Part shown: piece by piece, positions 12,355 to 22,972 of the stretch | How positions within the stretch are numbered: the first letter of the stretch is position 1 | Layout: each line of letters starts with the position of its first letter | From: Sphagnum compactum | Taxonomy: Eukaryota; Bryophyta; Sphagnopsida; Sphagnales | DNA length: 64,000 nucleotides | Direction: 5' to 3' | Assembly: GCA_965153455.1 (NCBI GenBank) | Contig: OZ234497.1 | Location: 3,162,001 to 3,226,000, forward strand | Made by a program: the position numbers and the translations under genes | Notes under the pieces: generated by a model | Database searches by the model: none | Told to the model about the DNA's origin: nothing | Seen by the model: the letters and a program-made list of their open reading frames with translations, nothing else

Positions 12355-13842
12355 ATGGCGTCGGTCTCCATGCAAGCAGCCAGGGTATCTGCACCTACCC
12401 CGCTGTGCAAGTCCGGGTTCTTGACCGGCGCCAATGCTTCCAAGCTTACCAGGAACGTTAGGGTCGGAGCTTCTGTTGCTGCTCCCGTCAGAGGTTTGAA
12501 TATCCAAGCCAAGAAAGGCGAATGGCTGCCGGGACTGGATTCTCCTACTTACCTCGATGGCAGGTAAATTGCAGGATACTACAAACACTAGTAGTGGCTC
12601 TGGTTTTTCAGGCACTTGCTAGTACCATCGAGCTGCGGTCTTCGTCGAGTCTCCAAGCAGGTAGATGGTGAGTCGGTCTATTTGTAAGGCCAGTTTACTG
12701 TCGCAATCCGATTCCCGTTGTGCGGGATTCATGACTCTGCGTGAACGCTGCGCTCAAAGTTATGCCCGGAAATCTTACTTGACATGGAAGTTGAAACCAT
12801 GTTGTTGCGGATATTTTAGTGTTTCTAAGGTTGCTAGGCATGTGTTTGAAGCCATGATGCTGATCTTGTGACAATGCAGTCTACTGCTCTTTCATCCGGG
12901 ACGGATTCCTTCACTTTCAAATCGAATTGGCTTCAGGCCATTTGGATAATGATATACTCTCTCAGATGCTTGTGTCTGTTTCTTGTTAGCATTACTGCAA
13001 ACATCCAATGCAGTGTCTCACATGGCAAAGGACTTGCATGGCGAACAAATCCCTGTCCAGATGCTAGATTCGGGTTTCTGATGATTAGATGGTCATGATG
13101 ATTGCAGTCTTGCAGGAGACAATGGCTTCGATCCCCTAGGTCTGGCTGAGGACCCGGCAAATCTCAAGTGGTATGTCCAGGCTGAGCTCCAGAACGGGCG
13201 GTGGGCTATGGTTGGAGTAGCGGGTATACTTGTGCCGGAAATCCTCACAAAGGCAGGTCTCATCGATGCTCCTAAGTGGTATGATGCTGGCAAGGTGGAG
13301 TACTTTGCCCCGGCTTCTACTCTTTTCGTTATTGAGTTCATCCTTTTCCACTACGTGGAAATCCGGAGATGGCAAGATATCAAGTACCCTGGCAGTGTCA
13401 ACCAGGACCCCATTTTCAAGAGCTACAGTCTTCCACCGGGTGAAGTTGGTTACCCAGGCGGCATCTTCAATCCCCTCAACTTCCCCACCAGTTTAGAATA
13501 CAAGGAAAAAGAGATTGCCAATGGTAAGTATACTTGCACATGAATGAGTTCTTTTGTATTGAATTACAGTGTGAGAAAATTGTGCTCATATCTCAATTCT
13601 TGGTCCTTCAACTGTTCTTTTTAGCTTCAGCAATATCTTCTTTTTCTGTTTCCAGAGTTTCAATTTCTGGCTGTGACTGTGAATCTGTACTGAATGCTGC
13701 AGGAAGATTGGCTATGTTGGCATTCTTGGGCTTCCTGGTGCAGCATAACTTGACAGGAAAGAGTCCGCTGGAGAACTTGCTGGAGCACTTGGGCGATCCA
13801 TGGCACGCAACTGTTGTTCAGACTCTTGGCATCAGTGGATAG
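12355..13842 (+). CDS. Lhca4: Photosystem I chlorophyll a/b-binding protein, Lhca4 type
   Basis: This is a three-exon gene: 12355-12563, 13108-13523 and 13703-13842, all with GT-AG introns, joining in frame to 254 codons plus TAG. Residues 1-52 are rich in Ala, Ser, Val and basic residues, as in a chloroplast transit peptide. The mature part starts near KKGEWLPGL (53-61). Transmembrane helix B is at about 89-116 ([11 protein letters not shown]), helix C at about 140-161 ([18 protein letters not shown]) and helix A at about 203-226 ([15 protein letters not shown]). Length and sequence fit Lhca4, a peripheral PSI antenna that works as a heterodimer with Lhca1 in the thylakoid. Asn99 sits where most LHC proteins have His as ligand of chlorophyll a603; this Asn is linked to red-shifted chlorophylls in Lhca3 and Lhca4. 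The start is the first ATG in the transit-peptide frame. No lesion is visible. Confidence 0.95.
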
Positions 13843-14782
13843 ACAGACAGACCAATGCACTCTATCATGTATTTACCAAACCTGGCTGTAACACCAAGAA
13901 TCTGGCGATGAAACCATCACTTCAATGTAATCCCTACAATTCAGTGCTCTTGTGGGAGTTCTTTAGCTTGTGTCCAAGAGCATGGGAGGCGTTGTAATCT
14001 AAATCTGGGAGAATTGTGTACACTGAAGTGATTAACCTTGTTATTGTTTTACTTCAAACATATTTCTCAAGTCTGAAGTGTTTGCAACAATGGGTATTTT
14101 TGTATCCGGAGAGCTGTGTTGTTTTCTGTTTTCATCCTAGTTAGGGGCTAAAAGACTGAACAACACATGCATTCAGACACAACACATTAACCTGATTGGA
14201 TTTTTGGGGTTGCAATGAAATTGTTCGCATTTTCTTTATCCATAACTTTGCCAAAAGGTGGGCACTATTGATTCAGAATCTCTGGTTTTGTTCACTTTTC
14301 CACCTGTCTTTTGCCATTTTTCACTAAAACAGTAAAAGATAGAAAAGAAAACTAGACACTCAAGCTACAAAATGCTCACAAAAAGAATCTGGCACAAGGA
14401 GTCCAAAATTTAGAAAAATCATTTCTTTGAAAAGTTTTATTTTTGTCACATGTAATGAATTGTCTTCAGTGCAGACATTCAACTTCCAGAGGAATAAGGG
14501 TTTGCAGGAGGATAGAATGTCAATACCATGTTGGTGTTCAGCTTGCAGGTAAGTATCCAAAATGCAAGAAAAATCGCCTCAGTAGGCATTTAATGCTACG
14601 AAACCCATCCCACAACAAGACATTGCAACAAAGGCCTTGCCATGCTGATCAAAACTATATCTAGTCATCAGCTTAAAATCATCACAGCCTGATAAATGTT
14701 GTGGATTGTACAAAACAAGCAAGTGGTGTGGGAAGTAAATATCAACAATGTTGGGGTCTCAGATTCTAATCCAAAACGAAAT
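13843..14782. other. Lhca4 to NDC80 convergent intergenic region
   Basis: The two genes are convergent here. The stretch should hold the Lhca4 3' UTR and the NDC80 3' UTR. No open frame, RNA gene or strong repeat was recognised. Confidence 0.5.
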
Positions 14783-17331
14783 TTAAGGACACAATTGTTG
14801 TTTCACTGACTCCACTGATTGAGCAGCAAATTTGGCAAGACTCTCCAGCAATGTGTCTGTCTTTTGTTTTGTATTCAAAATCATTGTCACCATATCTGCC
14901 CACTCAGATTTCTTTGCTGCTAAATCAAGTTTACAGTTTTCAATCCCCATTTGAAACTTCGATTCCCATTGCTGCAGGGCATACACACATACAAAGCACA
15001 AATGAATTGTCTGCAAATTGCTGCAGAGCACACACACATACAAAGCACAATTGAATTGTCTGAAAATTTGACACTGGATTGTGACTTGCGACTTGAGCAT
15101 TTTCAACGGGCAATCTACAAACAAATCAGCATGGAATACCTTGAAAAGCTCTTCTGCTTCAGATTCAGACTTCCTGAGATTGCACTCTCTCTCAGCCATG
15201 CTGGATTTAAGAGCCTCGCGACTGGCAATTTTTGAAGCAAGAGCGTTATTTAAATCATCCTTGCATGCATCATGTTGTTGTTCCAACTGCATCATACATT
15301 ACCACCAATCCCAGCTGTTAATTGCCACTGCATGTGCTAATTGCAACTAACAAATCTGGTTACAACAGGTTTAGTATTATGGATTGTGCCCAGTGGGGTG
15401 GCTGCAAGAAATTTTGCAAGCCCGAATTTCCAAACAGGCAGCAAAACAGGCACAATGGTCCATACCTGGCACACACCATCACATAATGGTTTTCATGGAT
15501 TTATGTATTAGCTGTGGGTTTACATAATAGCTTATGAAACACACATGTTCCATTGTGCCTTGTAAGGGGACCTAAAACAGGCAGAAAGGCCTCATGAAAC
15601 TATTCCATGTTATAAAGAAACCTCCAGAAGCAACACTCACCTTTCTGTGTAAGACTCTGCACTTTTCGATCTGCTCAATCTTCTCCTGACAAGCAACCTC
15701 TGCTGCATGGACTCCCTGCATAAGTACAAACCTCTCATCTCCTTCTTCATTTGTCAATCTTTTACTGCTTTCCATGACTCCCCTAATAAAGGGCTTTACA
15801 ACACCCTTCAAGCTTCCACCAAGAATGTCATATGGTGCATCTGCTTCAGAATTCAACATAATTTGGAACTGTCCTCCCTGATCTAGATTAGCTTCTCCAA
15901 AGTTCAGCTTCCATCTGCACCAAATCATACCACCACACGCAAGGCAAATTGTTTACATGGAAAGCCATATCAACATACCATGACATTTTGAAAGGGGAAA
16001 ATTCCCTATCATTGTTTCACCAAATCAACACAGCAAGGGACATGTACTTACTTGTTAGCTTGCTTGGTGAAATCGACTGCAATTTGCTGAAGCTCTTTCA
16101 ACATTGTTGATGCTTGAACTTCATTATCCAGAGCAGCTTCACGGAGTTCATGAACCCTATTCTGAACCTGATGCAGATTAGCCTCCATAACCTCCTTTTC
16201 CTTCCTCATTCGTTCAACATCAATAGAATTTAGATGCTGGACTGCAATCTTTTGCCTCAGCTCCTCAATTTCTGCAAGAATGGCCTCCCTTTCCATCTTC
16301 ATTGCCAAAAGCTCCTGCTTTCTCTCCTCCTGTTTCTTTTCTGCAGCCTGCAGGCCACATTGAAGGTTGCTGTTGATATGGTCAAACTTGGTTATGTCAC
16401 TCAGATAAACTGCCTTTTTGGACTGCTGCATCATGAGCGCCGATGGCTCTTTCTTCAGAGCCTGCAGCTTATTCTGCACTTCAGTTACCAAGCTCTCAAG
16501 CTTCTGTTTCTTGTCATCAAGCTGCACCTTGATGTCCTCAAATTGCTGTTTGAAGATGGTGTCGAGGCGTTCACATTCATCATCATCTCCATTCAAGTAA
16601 CAATCATAAGATCTGTTGAAATACTCCAGTCGGAGCTTTAAACCATTGTCATCAAATGGAGCTGATTCTGAGTCTGCAGTCTCTTTTTTCTCTTGGTATA
16701 CCAGAAGATCTACCAACCAGGCAAGAGCTGCAAGAAGCCCAGGCCATGTGTGTGGACTCCCTGCTGCATACAAAGCACTCTTACTGATCTGGGAGGGATA
16801 CCCGACTCTCTTGAACATCATGGGCACATCTTCCTCAAGCTTCGCTGCAAACTTGAAGCCTGGATCCAGTTGGTGGAAGAGGAATTGAACAATGTTGAGA
16901 ACTTCTTTGCTGGATGGAGCTGCAAGAAGCTTGGTAGATATGGCTACATTGTACCCATGTGTCGTCAGATACGCTGTCAATTTTCGGATGCAATCATGCT
17001 GGAAGCTCTTCTCGTTGAAGGGTCTGGAATCCACATGCTGCGGCTGTTGTTGCGAGGTGGCTGCTTTCCCATGTATGCTGGAGCGTCGGGGGAGGTTTGA
17101 TGGTTGTGGTGGCAGCGGTCCTCCCAGCTGCTGCCTGTTCAAAGCACCAGCTACTGCCATGGGGAAGACATTGGACAGACGAGACTGTTTGCCCAACACT
17201 CTTGCTGCACCGATGCTCCCTGAGGCTCTCCTGTTGAGCTGCGATGGACTCATCGCGCCCAGCGTTGAGCGCCTCATGGCGTCCTCCTCCCTTCCCCTCT
17301 TGGACCCCGTGATGGCGGCGGCAACACACAC
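14783..17331 (-). CDS. NDC80: Kinetochore protein NDC80/HEC1 homologue
   Basis: This is a four-exon minus-strand gene: 17331-16052, 15914-15641, 15286-15140 and 14971-14783. All introns are GT-AG and the joined frame gives 629 residues. NDC80 is the microtubule-binding subunit of the outer-kinetochore NDC80 complex with NUF2, SPC24 and SPC25. Residues about 103-212 form the calponin-homology-like head (RPFNEKSF, SPHTWPGLLAALAWLVDLL). The rest is mainly heptad-rich coiled coil, as in the family, and the human protein is of similar size (642). The basic, Ser/Arg-rich N-terminus matches the disordered tail regulated by Aurora B elsewhere. The true start may be the second ATG at 17277 (MRRSTLG, giving 611 residues), which looks more like known NDC80 N-termini. 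Intron 3 ends in a 49-bp tandem duplication that copies the acceptor. Confidence 0.92.
14968..15065. repeat. 49-bp tandem duplication covering an NDC80 splice acceptor
   Basis: Two copies, 14968-15016 and 15017-15065, match at nearly every position. On the gene strand each has a pyrimidine-poor tract followed by CTGCAG, so intron 3 of NDC80 has two near-identical 3' acceptors 49 nt apart. Only the one at 14971/14972 keeps the reading frame. Confidence 0.9.
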
Positions 17332-18060
17332 ACAAAGGATCGATGGATGGATCCGACCTCTATTCCCCTAAACTCCGAATTCTCTTGTCATGAAAGAAGC
17401 GCGTACCGCATGAGTTACAATCGCACGGCTTCTTCAAGGACTGCTACGAAAGAAAGGCCAAAACCCATCATGCAAAGAAGTTCTCAACATCGTGACCCAA
17501 ACCTCATGGAACGAAACTCTTCGTTGCTGATAACCCAATTTCTAAAGAGAATGTAGCGCTTGACATCCCCATGGCCTTGTCCACTGACCACAAAGCTCCA
17601 GCAAGTAACGGAAGGCAACAAATCAAAAACAACAAACAAAAAAACAAAAGGGAAAAAAAAAAAAAAAACAAATGTGAAGGACAAGAGAAGAGCAATCTCG
17701 CTACTGTGATAGAAAATTGTACTCCAAAGCCATCGCTCCGAAAGAAAGCAAGAAACAAGCAAAAGCACGTTTGCAAAAACGAGAGAGAAAGAGCTTCACC
17801 GGGCCGGCTCGAGTCCGCACCCGGGTCAGGCGGGAACGGTAACCCTTTCAAATCAAACCGGGGGAACCCCACCATAACAGCGGGTTTGTAGTTTGTAACT
17901 GCAATCCGGTTCCAGCTATACCCCGTACAACGTCGGGGGCCGGTGTCTCGAACACGGGCCCGGGTGGCCCCGATATTGTTCCAACTGCTCCTTTTGGGAA
18001 AGAGCGGGGCAGGGCAGCAGCACAAACCATGCCTTGTAAAAGAAGGGGGTGGGGAGTTAG
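17332..18060 (-). promoter_or_regulatory. NDC80 upstream region, G/C-rich, with MSA/E2F-like motifs
   Basis: This stretch upstream of NDC80 is richer in G/C than the DNA beyond 18060 and includes an A-run at about 17653-17668. At 17829-17839 the plus strand reads GGCGGGAACGG. It contains an inverse, imperfect E2F-like site (GGCGGGAA) overlapping AACGG, the core of the plant M-phase-specific activator element. Both motif types are expected for a mitotic gene, but they are short and could be chance. A long minus-strand open frame here (17504-18073) has no recognisable similarity and probably reflects composition. Confidence 0.35.
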
Positions 18061-19303
18061 TGCACAGGTGCACCCTGACCCTTGGATGAATATTATTTAT
18101 TATTCAATATTTAATATTCTACCTTGCAAAGAATTTATTTATCCACATACTAGAGTTTGTTGCAAAGATCCAAACACATCCATAGTGTGACACATTATGG
18201 TATTGGATATGGTTCCATTTGAATAGAGACAATGCATCTATTAGTTAAGGTTTTGGGCTTCACCTCTCTCCTTTCCTCATGCACGTTTGGTTTTGTTGTA
18301 GTGCTTTTATTGTGTTGCATATCCTTTGCATTACATTCAATTTATCTTTTGTTCTGGAGCACACATTGTTCACTAGAGACTTTCTTAAGTGTATTATGAT
18401 TTTTTTTTTAATTATATTTATATACAAACAAAGGTTATGCTAAAATCACGCATAATGTTAAGTCTATGTTAAGTGGGTGGTAAGTTGATGTTAATTGCAT
18501 GTTAATTTAAAGTCAAATCTTCAAAAAAGATAAAATTTGGATTAAAAGTTCTATGTTGAGTTGTATACATGTTGTTTTGGTATAAAAAAGTGTTAGGTAT
18601 AAACTTAGGTATGCACTAAGGTGTAAAGGACTTTACTTATAGATTATCAAAATTATAAGAATGTAGTTGAAAATCTTGTTGCCAATTCTAGGTGAAAGTG
18701 ACACCTTAGGTTTAATCAAATAAGTGGGTTTAAGGTTTTGCAAATATGTGTGATACCGAGGCATGATTGTTTGGGTCAAGCTCCAATGTGGAAAAATTGG
18801 TATTAATTAAGTTATTGTTAAGTGTTTATGATTTATGAACACCTCCTTTGAAGATGATGTCCATAAGATTTGATAGGATCTATTTTGCATTTGAAAATAA
18901 GTTTAGAGCTTTCATTCATCATCGTAAGGAGGAAATGTACATTAAAGGTGAAATTTATTGACTATTTTATGCATTTTCCTTGTGTCAATTCTTTTCATAT
19001 TTGTTTATGTTTGCAGTGTTGACAATGTCTTGTGTGTTCTTCATGTTTGTGGTTTGTTGAATGTTGAATCAACTTTGGATGTGGATGCATTCAAATTGCT
19101 GGACTTTTATGCAAATGGGTTTCATGCTATAAGGTTTGATAATCTAGTTGTCAATGAGTATGAATATTTTATATTGTCAAAAGAAGTTTTGCAAGTTGTG
19201 CATGTAGTTGATGAAAAGCAACAAGTTAAAGAAGAGGCACTCTAGAAGCAAGGATTGACACAGTTCATCACCAACCAAAGTTTCTAGGTTTTGTTCACTA
19301 TGT

Positions 19304-19346
19304 AACAATGTTGTCAGTTTTTTTCATGTTAAATGACAACATTGTT
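19304..19346. repeat. Perfect inverted repeat, 13-bp arms
   Basis: AACAATGTTGTCA at 19304-19316 is exactly complementary to TGACAACATTGTT at 19334-19346, with a 17-nt loop. No T-run or gene end nearby suggests a function. Confidence 0.85.
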
Positions 19347-20008
19347 GAAGTCAACATGCAAGGAGTGTAACTCATGATGTGTGTGTTGTGTCATTCTTTT
19401 GAAAATTTTGCAAGTTCTCATAGTTCAACCAAGCATTGAAAGGTTCTATAACTTACAACCTTAACCATGGCATTGTGGCTAGAAAAAAGTAAATGAACAT
19501 GGCTTAGATTTGGTGAAGTATATGATGTACAAAAATTATTTAGAGGGTAGAGATGGTGGTAAATGGTATAAACCTAAACATAGGGCATTTTGTCATGCCC
19601 ACAACCATCACCAATTTTTTCAAAAGTGTGAGGTTTTACAAAAAAATGTAACCCAATTAAGATGGGTCTCACCAAAAAGAAGGGGAGATGATTTCTGGTG
19701 TGGAAATCCCTAACATTGTGAATACAAATTCAATAAAATTTGTTGAAATTTTCAAAAACAAAAAGAATGTTACAACAAGTATGGTTTTTAAACCTAAATC
19801 CTTCTAGCCAGGCAAATCTTGTTATTCTAGTTTTATGGACTTCAAGGGATCTGACCTCTCTTGATTTCTTCTCAAGGAGCCAACTGGTTGCTTAATGAGT
19901 GTGGCAGCTCATATTTCAACAACAGAATTCCCACAAGTGCAACCCCAAAATCATTACATGGTTTCTCTCATAAGTTGGACAGAGATTAAGAACAAAACAA
20001 GTGAATGT

Positions 20009-20039
20009 GATCTTATACACTTCAAAAGTGTATAAGATC
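20009..20039. repeat. Perfect hairpin, 14-bp arms, 3-nt loop
   Basis: GATCTTATACACTT (20009-20022) is followed by CAA and then its exact complement AAGTGTATAAGATC (20026-20039). Such a tight perfect palindrome is unusual by chance. It could be the centre of a fold-back element, but the flanks beyond the stem do not pair clearly. Confidence 0.9.
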
Positions 20040-21885
20040 AAAACCCCCTTGTTCCTAAAACCCCCAAAGCTCCCACTATCCAATAGGTACTCTCTTCTTA
20101 GAATGACCACATTGCACATTCACATTGAAACCCCCAAATTGTCACAAATGATGCTGCCACAACAACCGTTCCTGAAATCCTAGACTCATTCATCATTTCC
20201 CTTGTTATGGTCTTTAAGATGCAAACACTAGACCTCCTATTTCCTTCCTAATGCTCTTGGCATAGCGGAAGATCAAGCGCCAGGTTCAGGAGAAGAAGAA
20301 ATCCAGAGGGACCTCTGTCCCTAAGTGATTACTATGAAATTCCAAACATACTCTACACATCCTAACTAGCAAAAAACAAGAATTTAACTTCGCCCCCACT
20401 CGCAAAAATCCCCCTTCCTTCACTTCAGCCAGCTTCATATAGTTGTCTCTTCTCCACATCTTTTCACTCCCTTGAAAGCTCCGCACCAATCTTCCACCAG
20501 AACTGTGATTCACATAACTCATAAATAGTATCCATTGAGCAGCCAAGACCGCATTCCATTACTAAAACTAGCTCACCAAGGCCACTCCATAATAATCTGC
20601 AAAACAACAAACCAAGCCAAAAACAGAAAAACAAGAAATTGAACTTTTCGACGTTCTTGAAACACCACGGCTTAGGCAGCTCTGCAACAGAGCTGAATTA
20701 GGGTTTTTGTTTTCATCCACAGAAAATGCTTGACACTATTTTTAGGTCACACAGGGTTCATTGATGATTATTAGCCTTGGTTATATGCCAATATTTATTG
20801 TGGAAAGCCTTTGGTTGAAATGAATGTTGTTATGTCTTTATGGCCAAGTTCGATTTCCTTCTCATAAACAACTTGTTTGTGAGCACCTTCTTGCTTTTTC
20901 ATAAAAACCCATGGAAACTTATGTGTTTCTTACCATTGGTCAATGTGCAACTATGACAACAACATTGGATTTGTGGATGTCAAGGTCAAGTTATGACCTT
21001 TTTGCCTTAGTCATCAATTTCATTAACCAAATTTGAATTCCTTGTCACATAATTGTTGGATTGTTTGAAGCACTTGATATTTTTAATGTAACTCTTACAA
21101 AGCAAGTGAAGTTATATTGGTTAAACTTGATAGGTCATTGCATAGTTCAAGGATGAAGGAGCCAATTTGAATTTTATCACAACCACCTTCATATCTATTG
21201 TGTCATGTAAGCACAATAGGATTATAATTACTTTAACCATTTATTGGCTTTTACTTTGGTCATGTTATGTCAAATGCATGTTAGTATATCATGAATGAAG
21301 TTAAGATGGGTGCAAACATGAAAAACGTTAGTTTGAAATATGTGCAAGTTATTTTCCAAAAGACAATTATTTTACCTAGACTAATAAGTCCATAAAAGGT
21401 ATACATGAATCAAAGAAAGCTTGCCATGGGTTGGCATGTGGCACAAAAAATTCAAAACCCTTCTGAAAACATGTTTTGTTTCCAGGGTAATTTTATTCCA
21501 AGAAACCTTGGAGTACACAAATGTTATCAACATTTGTAACACCTAGTAGAGTTCGTCTCTACATGCTAAAATTCCCAATAGGCTCACATGGGTGATTGTT
21601 TAAACAATATTTAAAACCTTAAACCTAGTTGTTCATTAATGTTTGTTGAATCAATGCATAAGGTATTAGTTATATCTTATGCATTATTGTTTACTTTGGT
21701 GATCACGGGGAAAAACGACGAAAGAGTATGCATGTTTTGTTGTTGTTCTTCTTCCACTTCAATGTGGTGAATTTAATTAGGAGATAGAAATTTTGTATGG
21801 CAAAATGGAGTTTGGGCATTAGCATGTTGTGTCCTATTTTAGGTTTTCTAAAAACTTTCTTTCAAAAAAGAAAACTAACATGCTT

Positions 21886-22560
21886 GCTTTGATTTTGGAT
21901 CTACACTTCAAAGGCATGGATTGCATCATGGATCACATTAGTTGGGATCAAGTTGTCACATTAATGCAATAATATAATAATTTGGTTGTGTTACCCTTGT
22001 TGAAAGTTGTTATGGGTTTTTTGAATCCAAGTCAAGTTGGAGGCCCAGTTCCTCCAACACATGAACTACCTTTGATTTCAACTAGTTTGTTCAGGTTTGT
22101 AGCTTCAACATAAGAGGCTACTGAAGGTCTTTTCAAAGTTGAACTATATTTGTTTTGTATGTTCCATGTGGAGAATGCAAATGTCCCTAATTTGTTGATG
22201 TGGTGGTTTGTTAATGAATTCCAATTCCCAAATGTGGGTTTTTTGGCACAACAAATTTTCAGCATCTCAGGTCCACAAATCAAGATTAAGCAAATCTTCT
22301 TAGTTGTAGGCATGTTCACTAGTTTGCAACAATGTCATCTTGGGGTTGAGAATCTTGACAAGTTTATCATGATTTATATTAATTGGCCAATTCATGCTTG
22401 AATGGATTGCAAGCTTGTTGATGGAGACAAACTAGTAAAGTTTTTTGTGGTGGAGATATTACTAGAAGAAAATGAAAACCTATTTGAAAAGGCAAGCTAT
22501 TTTGAAGAAATAGACTCCAATGTTTGAGGATGTTGAATGGGTTCCATATGTGATAAAAAG
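21886..22560 (+). pseudogene. C-terminal remnant of a second hAT transposase
   Basis: One plus-strand frame reads as the C-terminal half of a hAT transposase but is broken by several stops. Recognisable parts are LHFKGMDCIMDHI (from 21901), LPLLKVVMGFLNPSQV, WWFVNEFQFPNVGFLAQQIF (about 22200-22260), and a dimerisation-like tail with SGPQIKIKQIF and LGVENLDKFIMIY (about 22270-22380). The pattern of Trp-Trp, then FPNVxFLAxQI, then a basic dimer segment is typical of the hAT C-terminus. It differs from the hAT relic near 5-7 kb, so it is a separate lineage. It is non-functional, and its 5' part is missing or unreadable. Confidence 0.6.
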
Positions 22561-22715
22561 GCACCATTTACATGTGGTTAAAGACTCTTGCAATTCTGAA
22601 ATTTAAAAATATATTTTGAACTTTTGAAACTTTCAAATTTCATAAATTGTAAATTTTGACCACTTTTTGAGGGTGGGTAGTAGGTTATTATCATTTAAAC
22701 TTTTTTACCATTGAG

Positions 22716-22972
22716 TTTCTTATTATTAAAACTTGGTTTGCTTCAAGTTCATTGGGGTTTAGAGGATCTCGCCACTCGACCAATTATGCTGCTCAAGCAA
22801 TTGCAGAAAATGACATTCGAATTGCCAGTCAATTAGGAATTAAGTTGGTTGAAATTAAAATAAAAGGATTAGGTTATGGAAAGGAATATTTGCTACGTGG
22901 TTCACAATTAAGAGGTCTTATTATTACCAAAATTCAAGATGTAAGCCCAATGCCACATAATGGATACTAACC
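22716..22972 (+). pseudogene. rps11: Fragment of mitochondrial-type ribosomal protein S11 gene
   Basis: A plus-strand frame reads IKTWFASSSLGFRGS, then STNYAAQAIAEN, IKLVEIKIKGLGYGKE and ITKIQDVSPMPHNGY before TAA. This is the C-terminal two thirds of bacterial-type S11, a 30S/mitoribosome protein binding the 3' domain of the small-subunit rRNA. The GLGYGKE block and the STNYAAQA block look more like plant mitochondrial S11 than plastid S11. The conserved last block (normally Cys-Arg-Pro-Pro-Lys-Lys-Arg) is lost after HNG, where TAC TAA replaces TGC CGA-like codons. No start codon or N-terminus is visible. I infer an old mitochondrial DNA insertion in the nucleus; an exon of a transferred nuclear rps11 is the alternative. 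Flanking DNA is AT-rich and unrecognised. Confidence 0.7.

Larger units (their letters stand above)
18061..21885. other. AT-rich intergenic DNA, no supported gene
   Basis: No gene is recognised. A 95-codon frame at 18958-19245 and a 67-codon frame at 19510-19713 look transposon-like in composition but cannot be assigned. Two perfect hairpins (19304-19346 and 20009-20039) stand out. The part from about 20760 may be the 5' portion of the hAT relic that follows, but I cannot read it as protein. Confidence 0.45.

Noticed and set aside
16234-17371. Several plus-strand frames of up to 159 codons opposite NDC80
   Set aside because: Shadows of the NDC80 exon 1 reading frame, with no similarity of their own.
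17504-18073. 189-codon minus-strand open frame upstream of NDC80
   Set aside because: No recognisable domain; Pro/Ser/Arg- and Phe-rich composition from a GC-rich stretch and an A-run. It lies in the promoter/leader position and overlaps motifs expected there.
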